From Desulfonatronospira sp. (GTDB lineage Bacteria; Desulfobacterota; Desulfovibrionia; Desulfovibrionales; Desulfonatronovibrionaceae), in NCBI GenBank assembly GCA_003563255.1, contig PWSL01000152.1, positions 1 to 6,041 on the forward strand: 6,041 nt of DNA, given 5' to 3'. The notes under the pieces were generated by a model that was given only the letters and a program-made list of their open reading frames with translations, did no database searches and was not told the origin of the DNA. Each line of letters opens with the position of its first letter. The first letter of the stretch is position 1. The translations under genes were made by a program, and so were the position numbers. Shown here in pieces: positions 1-5,686 of this stretch.

Positions 1-1148
1 CCACGAGCCCTTCGCGAAGCCTGAGCAGCCTGGGTAACGTCTTTTCGGGCCACAATGCTGTTGAACAGCGGGATTCCTCCAGGTATGCAGCTCCACTGCT
101 GAACCAGCATAAGCGGGGAATGTTCGAAGCGCTGCAGCTCTATCCTGTCAGTATGTATTTTCTGCAACCAGTCCCTGACGGAAAGATTATCTTCAACTGT
201 GACCCGAAAGGGAACAGTATTCAAAAACATGCCCACGATTTTCTCAACTCCGTTGAGTTCAGGCGGCCGCCCGGACACCACGATGCCGAATATGACCGAT
301 TTTGTACCGCTGTATCTGCTGAGCAGCAAAGGCCAGGCCGATTGAATGACCGTATTGAGGGTCACCCTGCATTTTTTTGCAAAAAGATCCACTCTTTGGG
401 CTGTATGGTCATCCAGCCTGAATCCCCAGGATTCGACATGCATTCTTATGCGGGTCTTGTCTCCGGTTTCACGTTCAGCAGGCAAAGGGGTAGGCCGGGA
501 TACTGATCCAATATGCTTCTTCCAGAAATCTTCGACTGCTTCGTGGTCCTGTGACTCCAGCCAGCGGATATATCTGCCGAATGGAATGGGTGGTTCAAAG
601 GTGGGTATACCTCCCCGTGAGAGATCCTCATAAGCTTTTCTGAATTCTTTTGCCAGCAGTGCTCCGGACCAGCCGTCCAGAATGATATGGTGGTGGGTGT
701 TTACGCAGAACCAATGAGTTTTTGACACCTGGATCACAGTGAACTTGATCAGCGGAGCGCGGTTGAGATCAAAGCCATTCTCTCTTTCCTCCTGCTGCAG
801 TTTTCTAAGGCGGGAATTCTGTTCAGAAGGGGGAAGGACACGCCAGTCCTGGTAAGTAAACGGTAAATCAACGTTGCCATGGACGACCTGTACCGGCTTT
901 TCAGGATCATCCCAGTGAAAAGATGTACGAAGGATGGTATGGCGGTCGATAATCAGCCGCCAGGCTCTTTGAAAGGCTTCTGTATCGAGATTGTCATACC
1001 GGGAGACCGACTGGCTGATATACATGCCCACCCCTTTGTCTCGAAGGGTATGAAAAAGCATACCCTGCTGCAGGGGCGACAGGCTGTACACATCTTCGAC
1101 ATTTTCCGGATTGATTTTCAATTTATGTAACTTGGTATCTTCCTTCAT
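1..1148 (-). CDS. Nonribosomal peptide synthetase, N-terminal condensation domain (partial, runs off left edge)
   Basis: The frame is open from the ATG at 1148 to base 1, giving 382 residues with no stop, so only the N-terminus is seen. It is a condensation (C) domain, which forms the peptide bond between two carrier-protein-bound aminoacyl or peptidyl groups in the cytoplasm. Visible motifs: C1 SLSPLQQGMLFH (about 22-33), C2 RHTILRTSF (69-77), the catalytic C3 HHIILDGWS (153-161, with H154 and D158 intact) and C5 IVGMFLNTVPFRV (304-316). The LSPLQQGMLFH form of C1, straight after a ~20-residue leader, resembles NRPS proteins such as TycB that accept a chain from a separate upstream synthetase; this is inference. 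Adenylation and carrier domains would lie beyond the edge. The start follows a weak AAGGA (1165-1161) with 12 nt spacing; a nearby ATG at 1158 gives only an 11-codon reading frame. The gene lies 61 bp after the HlyD-type fusion and is probably in its operon. Confidence 0.93.
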   Translation of the reverse strand, partial: MKEDTKLHKLKINPENVEDVYSLSPLQQGMLFHTLRDKGVGMYISQSVSRYDNLDTEAFQRAWRLIIDRHTILRTSFHWDDPEKPVQVVHGNVDLPFTYQDWRVLPPSEQNSRLRKLQQEERENGFDLNRAPLIKFTVIQVSKTHWFCVNTHHHIILDGWSGALLAKEFRKAYEDLSRGGIPTFEPPIPFGRYIRWLESQDHEAVEDFWKKHIGSVSRPTPLPAERETGDKTRIRMHVESWGFRLDDHTAQRVDLFAKKCRVTLNTVIQSAWPLLLSRYSGTKSVIFGIVVSGRPPELNGVEKIVGMFLNTVPFRVTVEDNLSVRDWLQKIHTDRIELQRFEHSPLMLVQQWSCIPGGIPLFNSIVARKDVTQAAQASRRAR

Positions 1149-1209
1149 TATCAACCATTATCCTTGAGCTTGAAAAAAAGCGTGCCCATTCACGGTTACC
1201 ACAAAACCA

Positions 1210-3501
1210 TCAAGGCAGCCAAGACCATGCTTCAATTCGGATCAACCGGACCAGGGTACGGGTAAATGCTGATATTGCGGGCATTTTATCCCCCTCGACC
1301 TTGGCGAAACCTGTCATGCCAGATTTCAGCTCACCTTGATTGTTGTTGATTATACATTCCATTATTGCCAATCGTCTGGATTCTTCCTGGATGACAGTGG
1401 GATGGATTTTTTCAATGCTGCAATTGAAGAGGCGGTCAGAATACGCCTGAAGCCTGAGCCTGACTGAGTCACCTGTCGAGACCTGGTCCATGTCACCTTC
1501 GGGAATCTGGATTTCAACACGGACGCTTGAAGTATCCTCGACTTCGGCGAAGAGTTCTCCATCATCAATAAAGCTGTTCTGGAGATTCTTCAGATTCATT
1601 GTGACAAGCATGCCGTCTATAGGCATTTTCAGCCGTGTACGCTCCAGTACCTCCTGGTAGTATGCAAGTTGTTCCTGCAGTATGGCGATTTCGATTCTGG
1701 CCGACTCAATCTCATGCTTGTTGACCTGGGTGGTGATATGGTCCAGGTTTGCCTTTGCTGTTTTCACCGATTGGTGAGCAAGCTCCAACTGCTCGAGTTC
1801 CTTTTGATATTCAAAAAAAGTTATGGTGTTATCCCGATAAAGTTTTTCAAAAGCCTCCATATGCTGCAGCCTGTATCGAAGCTGCAGTTGAGACTTATTC
1901 AACTGCTCTTCCGCCAGCTTCAACTGCTCCTGCGAAGGCGTGGTCAGCAGGACATTAAGCAGCTGCTTCTGTTTTTCAATCTCTTTAAGTGTTTTTGCCA
2001 CATCGTGTTCTTGCCGTTCGTTGGACAGAACCGCGACTACTGTTCCGGCCTCAAGGAATTCTCCTCCGTCGAAATAAACCTGCTCCAGTATCCTGGGATA
2101 CTCGGAGTAGATTTGGGCGGATGCAACAGGAAAGACCTCTGCCTTTCCGCCGCTTTCATACTGGTAGGGAATGAAGCATGCGCCGATAAGGGCTGCTATG
2201 ATCACATGTCGTGGCCTGACTCGGATCTTGTTTCTCCAGTTTTTTGGTGAAGGAGAGTCTGCTTGTCTTGAGCGGGGTGAATCGGCCAGGGATTGTGCTT
2301 TCTTGCGGCGCAGAATGTTCACAAGTCCCTGATACCAGAAACGAAAAAAAAGGTAAATAAGCACCAGAAGAAAAATCGCCACACCCAGGCCGTGCAGGTT
2401 CGCCTCAAGCCGGCTGGCTACCATGGCTCCTATAAGTCCAGCCAGTACCAGGGTAAACAGCACAGATGAAATCCCATACACAAGTACCGCAGGAGAAGGA
2501 TCCATATACTGCATCACAACAGAAGGTCTTTTGGAAAATACAGCCTTGAGGCGTGCAAAGGCCTTTTTGCGCAGATTGGGAACCTCAAAATATTCGCCCA
2601 TGAAGCGGTATCCTGCTCCTCCAAACAAAGGATTGACCACAAACAGGCATGAAATTACAGTGACCATGGAAAGGCTGATGCCGATGACGGATAAAGAAGT
2701 TCCGAGATCCCTCGCAGCCAGCCACATAAAGATTCCCAGGGGGAAAGTGATAAACCTTACATAGATGGGTGAGCCAAAAAACCAGAGGCGGGCTTTGCGC
2801 GTTGAATCTTCGGGAATGATGGTACGTAAATTGAATCTTGGCAAGAGGCCGAAAACCAGGGTCATGCCGAAACTGGGTGTTTCAAATCCGAAATGCCTGG
2901 CAGTCAACCCCCGGAAAAATTGCGTAATAAAGTTTATGGTCAGCAGTGCAAAAAGAATGCGGTGCAAAATGGTGACATTGCTTCTGATCTCGGATATGTC
3001 GGCAAGAAAAGGTCCCAGGTTGTTAACAAACCCAACGATAGAAACGGCAAAAAACAGGAGGACCATAACATGAAAATGCCGCAGGAAGCCGAAGGCTTTG
3101 AGCGTGTAGTCCAGTAATGTCTGCGGGTTGAACAGGGACCAGTGGTTTCGAAAGGTGGTTCTGTCATCGGGGTCATGGGTATCTGTCCGGCTCGTACCGG
3201 ATGTCCCGGGGAGGGTTTCTGCCTGGTGGCTGTCGTGGGGATTCTCATCACTGATCATGCCCGCTTCATCCAGGTCCTGGATCAGCCTTTTCAAGTCGCC
3301 GGGCTTGATATTTTCACTGAACCGGGAATTGCACCTGCTTAGAAGTACAATCTCACTGTATGGCCGGCGCATTCCTTCCATAAGAAACGCTTCAGCTGCA
3401 GTAATCCGCAGAGCTTTCTTCGACCCCGGCTTTTCTGCGGTGAAATGGCCGGGGGATGACTCGTCAGCTGCAATTCTTACATCATCTGCTACCAGCTTCA
3501 T
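1210..3501 (-). CDS. PqqD-like / inactive M50-like membrane domain / HlyD-type adaptor fusion protein
   Basis: This 763-residue protein has three parts. Residues ~31-86 look like a PqqD-type winged-helix domain (EAFL...IVLLSR...LIQDLDEAGMI). Residues ~140-395 form a multi-helix membrane domain of the M50 / 'putative peptide zinc metalloprotease' type, with hydrophobic stretches near 143-163, 174-195, 247-265, 268-292, 338-363 and 368-392. After one more helix (~432-446) comes a HlyD-like periplasmic adaptor: lipoyl half (~455-493), long coiled coil (~497-620), second lipoyl half (~621-656), then a beta domain. The C-terminus (RLIRIEAWSWLP) looks like the usual family end, so the protein seems full length. 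The expected HExxH is TQFFR (193-197), and the expected NPLxxxDGY is NPLFGGAGY (290-298), with Ala for Asp. Proteolysis is therefore unlikely, and a role in binding or exporting a peptide is inferred. No strong Shine-Dalgarno precedes the ATG. The NRPS gene follows; no ABC transporter is in the window. Confidence 0.9.
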   Translation of the reverse strand: MKLVADDVRIAADESSPGHFTAEKPGSKKALRITAAEAFLMEGMRRPYSEIVLLSRCNSRFSENIKPGDLKRLIQDLDEAGMISDENPHDSHQAETLPGTSGTSRTDTHDPDDRTTFRNHWSLFNPQTLLDYTLKAFGFLRHFHVMVLLFFAVSIVGFVNNLGPFLADISEIRSNVTILHRILFALLTINFITQFFRGLTARHFGFETPSFGMTLVFGLLPRFNLRTIIPEDSTRKARLWFFGSPIYVRFITFPLGIFMWLAARDLGTSLSVIGISLSMVTVISCLFVVNPLFGGAGYRFMGEYFEVPNLRKKAFARLKAVFSKRPSVVMQYMDPSPAVLVYGISSVLFTLVLAGLIGAMVASRLEANLHGLGVAIFLLVLIYLFFRFWYQGLVNILRRKKAQSLADSPRSRQADSPSPKNWRNKIRVRPRHVIIAALIGACFIPYQYESGGKAEVFPVASAQIYSEYPRILEQVYFDGGEFLEAGTVVAVLSNERQEHDVAKTLKEIEKQKQLLNVLLTTPSQEQLKLAEEQLNKSQLQLRYRLQHMEAFEKLYRDNTITFFEYQKELEQLELAHQSVKTAKANLDHITTQVNKHEIESARIEIAILQEQLAYYQEVLERTRLKMPIDGMLVTMNLKNLQNSFIDDGELFAEVEDTSSVRVEIQIPEGDMDQVSTGDSVRLRLQAYSDRLFNCSIEKIHPTVIQEESRRLAIMECIINNNQGELKSGMTGFAKVEGDKMPAISAFTRTLVRLIRIEAWSWLP

Positions 3502-3592
3502 GTGATATAAATACTCTTTTAAGATGCATCTGCAAAAAGTCGGGAAATGAATAATTCAGGAATTAACAATCTATATAACTCTTTGTTTTTAC

Positions 3593-3627
3593 TGACCTCT
3601 GGCCTCTGATCTCTGACGTCTGTGACT
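3593..3627. repeat. Degenerate heptamer tandem repeat (TGACCTC-like)
   Basis: Five successive 7-base units read TGACCTC, TGGCCTC, TGATCTC, TGACGTC and TGTGACT. The first four each differ from TGACCTC by at most one base and the fifth is decayed. The array lies ~90 bp upstream of the HlyD-type fusion start and runs directly into the inverted repeat at 3623-3650. Its function is unknown. Confidence 0.7.
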
Positions 3628-3650
3628 GCAAAAATGACATTTTGCAGTCA
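3623..3650. repeat. Perfect 11-bp inverted repeat upstream of the fusion gene
   Basis: TGACTGCAAAA (3623-3633) is exactly complementary to TTTTGCAGTCA (3640-3650) across a 6-base centre. It lies ~120 bp upstream of the HlyD-type fusion start. No T-run follows on either strand, so it is not a typical terminator. It could be an operator for a dimeric regulator or simply another palindromic repeat; the sequence does not decide. Confidence 0.75.
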
Positions 3651-3667
3651 TTCTCTTCATCAATCTC

Positions 3668-3685
3668 TTAATCCTGTTAATCCTG
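3668..3685. repeat. Two tandem copies of TTAATCCTG
   Basis: Two exact 9-base copies (3668-3676 and 3677-3685) are followed by TCAAAAAAG. From memory, motifs of the form TTAATCCTG(TTAATCCTG)TCAAA recur in intergenic DNA of many unrelated bacteria with no assigned function; this was not searched here. Confidence 0.8.
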
Positions 3686-3706
3686 TCAAAAAAGCTCTTT
3701 TCTTTA

Positions 3707-3736
3707 TTGGGTTGCGGGCAAAGCCCGCGTTAGACT
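3707..3736 (+). repeat. Dispersed triloop hairpin, GCGGGC-AAA-GCCCGC, with GTTAGAC tail (copy 1)
   Basis: A 6-bp perfect GC stem (3714-3719 / 3723-3728) closes a 3-base AAA loop and is followed by GTTAGAC (3729-3735). The 30-bp unit matches 5687-5716 at 29 of 30 positions; the only difference is in the loop (AAA versus ATA). Both copies are in the same orientation and sit in the spacers downstream of the two TPR genes. Confidence 0.85.
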
Positions 3737-3827
3737 GTAACCATTCAGGGGGACCTCGGTTTTGATTGCTGGCACCAGGCCTGGGGACTGTCCCCGGGCC
3801 GGTTTCGGCATCCCCCTGAATGATTAC
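3737..3827. repeat. Nested inverted repeat, 17-bp outer arms around an inner triloop hairpin
   Basis: Outer arms 3737-3753 and 3811-3827 pair at 16 of 17 positions, including ATTCAGGGGGA against TCCCCCTGAAT. Inside, 3778-3787 pairs with 3791-3800 (10 bp, one G-T) around a CTG loop. The left arm and the bases next to it (3743-3774) recur in opposite orientation at 5721-5753. The 91-bp size and palindromic ends would suit a REP/BIME-like or MITE-like repeat. I saw no target-site duplication or transposase. Confidence 0.75.
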
Positions 3828-3839
3828 TTTTGACTTACC

Positions 3840-3858
3840 CCTGAAACCCTGCCTGCCC
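3840..3858 (+). repeat. Dispersed 19-bp repeat CCTGAAACCCTGCCTGCCC (copy 1)
   Basis: It matches 5552-5570 at 18 of 19 positions in the same orientation. AAACCCTGC is also the reverse complement of the GCAGGGTTT part of the triloop hairpin units at 5281-5302 and 5636-5657, so it looks like part of the same repeat family. Confidence 0.65.
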
Positions 3859-3886
3859 TGAAATATCCTCCAGTTCCCGGGCTCAC

Positions 3887-3917
3887 AAAAAACAGGAGCC
3901 ACGCTGAGAAGCGTGGC
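3887..3917 (-). terminator. Candidate rho-independent terminator of the TPR gene
   Basis: Read on the minus strand, a 7-bp perfect stem GCCACGC / GCGTGGC (3917-3911 with 3904-3898, 6-base loop) lies ~47 bp after the TPR stop codon and is followed by a run of six T (3892-3887). A 5-base gap separates stem and T-run, which weakens the call. Confidence 0.5.
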
Positions 3918-3963
3918 AGGGAATTCTTGCAGAACCTGTTGCAGGCATTAAGTCAGGTGGGTT

Positions 3964-5055
3964 CTACTCTGATTCTTCAAACATCCCCTCGAAAGAGTTC
4001 CCTCGGATTTCTGAGAGGAGTTGCTTGAAAGCTGATGCCTTGTCTCTGTCAGACATTTCTTTTTCAGCCAGTTCCTTTAACGCCGGATATTTTTCAACCA
4101 GGTCTTCTGAATGAAGAACTGCTGCCTTGTACTCAGCAGTAGCAGCCTGGAAAAGCTCTTGTGCTGTGTAAACATCTCCCAGCAGAAAATGTACTGCACC
4201 AAGATTCCTGATGCCGGCTGCCATCCTCTTCAAAAGGGTTTTTGCCGCCTCCAGATCATTATTCAAGAAGTAGGCCCAGGACAGCAGCATCTTCACATTC
4301 CACATATCAGGCTGCTCTGCCAGCAGGTTTTCCAGAATATCTACGGCCTTAAGATATTGTGCAGTCCCCAGCAGGGCCTGGCTCAGGCAAAGGGAGGCCC
4401 GGGGATTGTCAGGGTTGATGCGCAGGCTGTTGCCTGCAGCATTGCTTGCCGACTCATACTCTTTGCAGCGCAGATGTATCTGGGCCAGAATAAAATATGC
4501 AGACCAGGAGCTTGGATCACGAACCAGCAGCCTGTTCAGATGATCAATGGCTTCATTTGTTCGATCCATTTTCAGAAATATTCTGGCAAGAAGGATTTCA
4601 GCCTCATTGGAGTTGGGGTTGTATTTGAGTGTTTCAGCAACGATCACCCGGGCCTCTTCATAGTGCTCGGCCTGCAACAGTATCTTGCCTCTCATCAGAG
4701 CGGCCTGAATCAGCTTCGGGTCGGAATCCAGGGCTTCCTGGCTCATTTTCAGAGCCTTGTTCACATCACCTCGCTTCCAGGCGACACTGGCCAACATGGT
4801 CAGGACCGGGGCGACTTTTCTGGTGACGTGCAAAGCTCCTGTGAAGTATTCTTCCGCTTTATCAAGCCGGCCTTTTCGTAAATGTATTTTCCCGATACCC
4901 ATATACGCGCCCGCTGCTTCGGGGTTTTCTTTCAACACATCTTCGTAGGTGGTCAGAGCCTCATCTAAACGTTGTTCTTTTGTGAAGTTTTTGGCCTGCT
5001 GAACTAGAGACTTGATGTTTTTGCCGGTCCGGGCACGAAATTCCTTGTGTTGCAT
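3964..5055 (-). CDS. Tetratricopeptide (TPR) repeat protein, about nine repeats
   Basis: The 363-residue protein is almost entirely helical TPR repeats in 34-residue register: about 14-46, 47-80, 81-114, 115-148, 149-182, 183-216, 217-250, 251-284 and 285-318. Typical positions are visible, for example AYMGIGKIHLRKGRLDKAEEYF in the second unit and units ending in NP, DP or QPD. A charged tail (319-363) ends in FEESE. There is no signal peptide or membrane segment, so it should be cytoplasmic. TPR arrays bind other proteins, but partner and function cannot be read from the sequence. The ATG is well placed, 8 nt after GGAG. The last repeat and tail resemble the partial TPR protein to its right. 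A repeat-rich spacer separates it from the HlyD-type fusion and NRPS genes on the same strand, so operon membership is doubtful. Confidence 0.92.
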   Translation of the reverse strand: MQHKEFRARTGKNIKSLVQQAKNFTKEQRLDEALTTYEDVLKENPEAAGAYMGIGKIHLRKGRLDKAEEYFTGALHVTRKVAPVLTMLASVAWKRGDVNKALKMSQEALDSDPKLIQAALMRGKILLQAEHYEEARVIVAETLKYNPNSNEAEILLARIFLKMDRTNEAIDHLNRLLVRDPSSWSAYFILAQIHLRCKEYESASNAAGNSLRINPDNPRASLCLSQALLGTAQYLKAVDILENLLAEQPDMWNVKMLLSWAYFLNNDLEAAKTLLKRMAAGIRNLGAVHFLLGDVYTAQELFQAATAEYKAAVLHSEDLVEKYPALKELAEKEMSDRDKASAFKQLLSEIRGNSFEGMFEESE

Positions 5056-5059
5056 TATT

Positions 5060-5067
5060 CTCTCTCC
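5060..5067 (-). promoter_or_regulatory. Shine-Dalgarno sequence of the TPR gene
   Basis: GGAGAGAG on the minus strand places GGAG (5067-5064) 8 nt before the ATG at 5055, which supports that start codon. Confidence 0.75.
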
Positions 5068-5245
5068 AAACCTGGTATCTCAGGCTTAATTAAATATCTG
5101 TATCTGTCAGCGCTTTGCATGTAGCACGGGGACTGGCTCTTCCGGGACCCATTTGTCCCAAAAAATAAGACATCTGTAACATTTTAGGAGCTTAGCACAA
5201 ATTTCAAACAAACATGTTGGTAACTGTTTCTGACATCCTGCTTGT

Positions 5246-5302
5246 CACGCCTATGGCGTGATTAAACAAATCCGAAGGATTTCCTGCATAGCAGGGTTTA
5301 AC
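5246..5302 (+). repeat. Cluster of three consecutive triloop hairpins
   Basis: Three stem-loops with 3-base loops follow one another: CACGCC-TAT-GGCGTG (5246-5260) then ATTAAAC; AAATCC-GAA-GGATTT (5268-5282); and CCTGC-ATA-GCAGG (5283-5295) then GTTTAAC (5296-5302). The last two have a structural counterpart at 5625-5657. Confidence 0.75.
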
Positions 5303-5351
5303 TGGGCCTGCTTCTTTGTATAGGATCAGGGGCACGGCGTAAACTCCCCTC

Positions 5352-5453
5352 CCTTAGGAAGAAAGTATGGGTGTATGGGGGTATCCATGTGTGGGTGTAA
5401 AGATATTTTGACTCCCACACTCCCATACGCCCATACTCCCACACTTCTTAAGG
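5352..5453. repeat. Two facing arrays of a degenerate 8-base repeat forming a long imperfect inverted repeat
   Basis: The left array (5361-5400) reads GAAAGTAT, GGGTGTAT, GGGGGTAT, CCATGTGT, GGGTGTAA. The right array (5409-5448), read on the minus strand, is AGAAGTGT, GGGAGTAT, GGGCGTAT, GGGAGTGT, GGGAGTCA. An 8-base centre (5401-5408) separates them, so the whole keeps 8-base phase. The inverted repeat extends outward to CCTTAGG (5352-5358) and CTTAAGG (5447-5453). The minus strand of the right array carries four GGG tracts with 5-base loops, a G-quadruplex pattern. Confidence 0.8.
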
Positions 5454-5494
5454 CCGGGGGTGGTTGTATGAGCTTCCTTCTTTTTTCGGATGTC

Positions 5495-5507
5495 GCCCTG
5501 AAGGGGC
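5495..5507 (+). repeat. Small GAA-triloop hairpin GCCCT-GAA-GGGGC
   Basis: A 5-bp stem (four Watson-Crick pairs and one T-G) closes a GAA loop, the same loop as in the hairpins at 5268-5282 and 5625-5635. It lies 2 bp before the 11-bp inverted repeat. Confidence 0.45.
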
Positions 5508-5509
5508 CT

Positions 5510-5537
5510 CTTTTTCCGCGCAGGGTCGCGGAAAAAG
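5510..5537. repeat. Perfect 11-bp inverted repeat CTTTTTCCGCG / CGCGGAAAAAG
   Basis: The arms 5510-5520 and 5527-5537 are exactly complementary around the 6-base loop CAGGGT. The stem is GC-rich near the loop and A/T-rich at its base, so it is terminator-shaped on both strands. However, the nearest minus-strand gene end is over 200 bp away and no plus-strand gene precedes it. Confidence 0.75.
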
Positions 5538-5551
5538 ACTGGTGGCTTATT

Positions 5552-5570
5552 CCTGAAACCCTGCTTGCCC
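5552..5570 (+). repeat. Dispersed 19-bp repeat CCTGAAACCCTGCTTGCCC (copy 2)
   Basis: It differs from 3840-3858 at one base, in the same orientation. It lies ~65 bp before the hairpin pair at 5625-5657, whose GCAGGGTTT is complementary to its AAACCCTGC, so the two could pair over a longer range. Confidence 0.65.
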
Positions 5571-5624
5571 CGATAGGGATAGTATTGTCTCTTGACAGAG
5601 GGCGTTTTAATGGGCGTTAAACAC

Positions 5625-5657
5625 CGCTGAAAGCGTTCCTGCGCAGCAGGGTTTAAC
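5625..5657 (+). repeat. Triloop hairpin pair with GTTTAAC tail (counterpart of 5268-5302)
   Basis: CGCT-GAA-AGCG (5625-5635) is followed by CCTGC-GCA-GCAGG (5638-5650) and GTTTAAC (5651-5657). Compared with 5268-5302, the first stem has a different sequence but still pairs around GAA. The second stem is identical with a different loop (GCA versus ATA). The tail is identical. Confidence 0.75.
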
Positions 5658-5686
5658 CGGGGCGCCTTTGCCTGAGAAAATGTTTT

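Larger units (their letters stand above)
3502..3963. other. Gene-free, repeat-rich spacer between the TPR gene and the HlyD-type fusion gene
   Basis: I find no credible gene in this ~460-bp stretch. An 80-codon open frame at 3902-3660 on the minus strand runs through the repeats and looks fortuitous. From right to left the spacer holds a terminator-like hairpin, a dispersed 19-bp repeat, a nested inverted repeat, a triloop hairpin, a 9-base direct repeat, an 11-bp inverted repeat and a heptamer array (each listed separately). The promoter for the downstream operon should lie here. An AT-rich patch (3561-3590) is a possible site, but no convincing -35/-10 pair stands out. Confidence 0.7.

Noticed and set aside
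120..1130. Plus-strand open frames at 120-506, 346-633 and 879-1130
   Set aside because: They lie opposite the NRPS condensation domain, whose motifs fix the minus strand as coding.
1172..1194. Possible terminator between the fusion gene and the NRPS gene (minus strand CGTG/CACG stem, then a run of seven T)
   Set aside because: The stem is only 4 bp with a 6-base loop, too weak for a confident terminator. At most it might attenuate expression of the NRPS.
1669..2250. 193-codon plus-strand frame opposite the HlyD region
   Set aside because: It is antisense to the coiled-coil adaptor. Its Leu/Gln-rich content is the complement of the Glu/Lys/Leu-rich coiled coil.
3660..3902. 80-codon open frame on the minus strand
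   Set aside because: It runs through the nested inverted repeat, the triloop hairpin and the 9-base repeat. Its protein is low in recognisable structure and it has no family resemblance.
4111..4881. 256-codon plus-strand frame opposite the TPR gene
   Set aside because: It is antisense to a clearly coding TPR array, has no recognisable motif and reflects the composition of the repeats.
5144..5159. GGGAC/GTCCC hairpin followed by six A on the plus strand
   Set aside because: The stem is only 5 bp. The trailing A-run is a T-run on the minus strand but lies upstream of the hairpin there, so it is not a terminator for the minus-strand genes.
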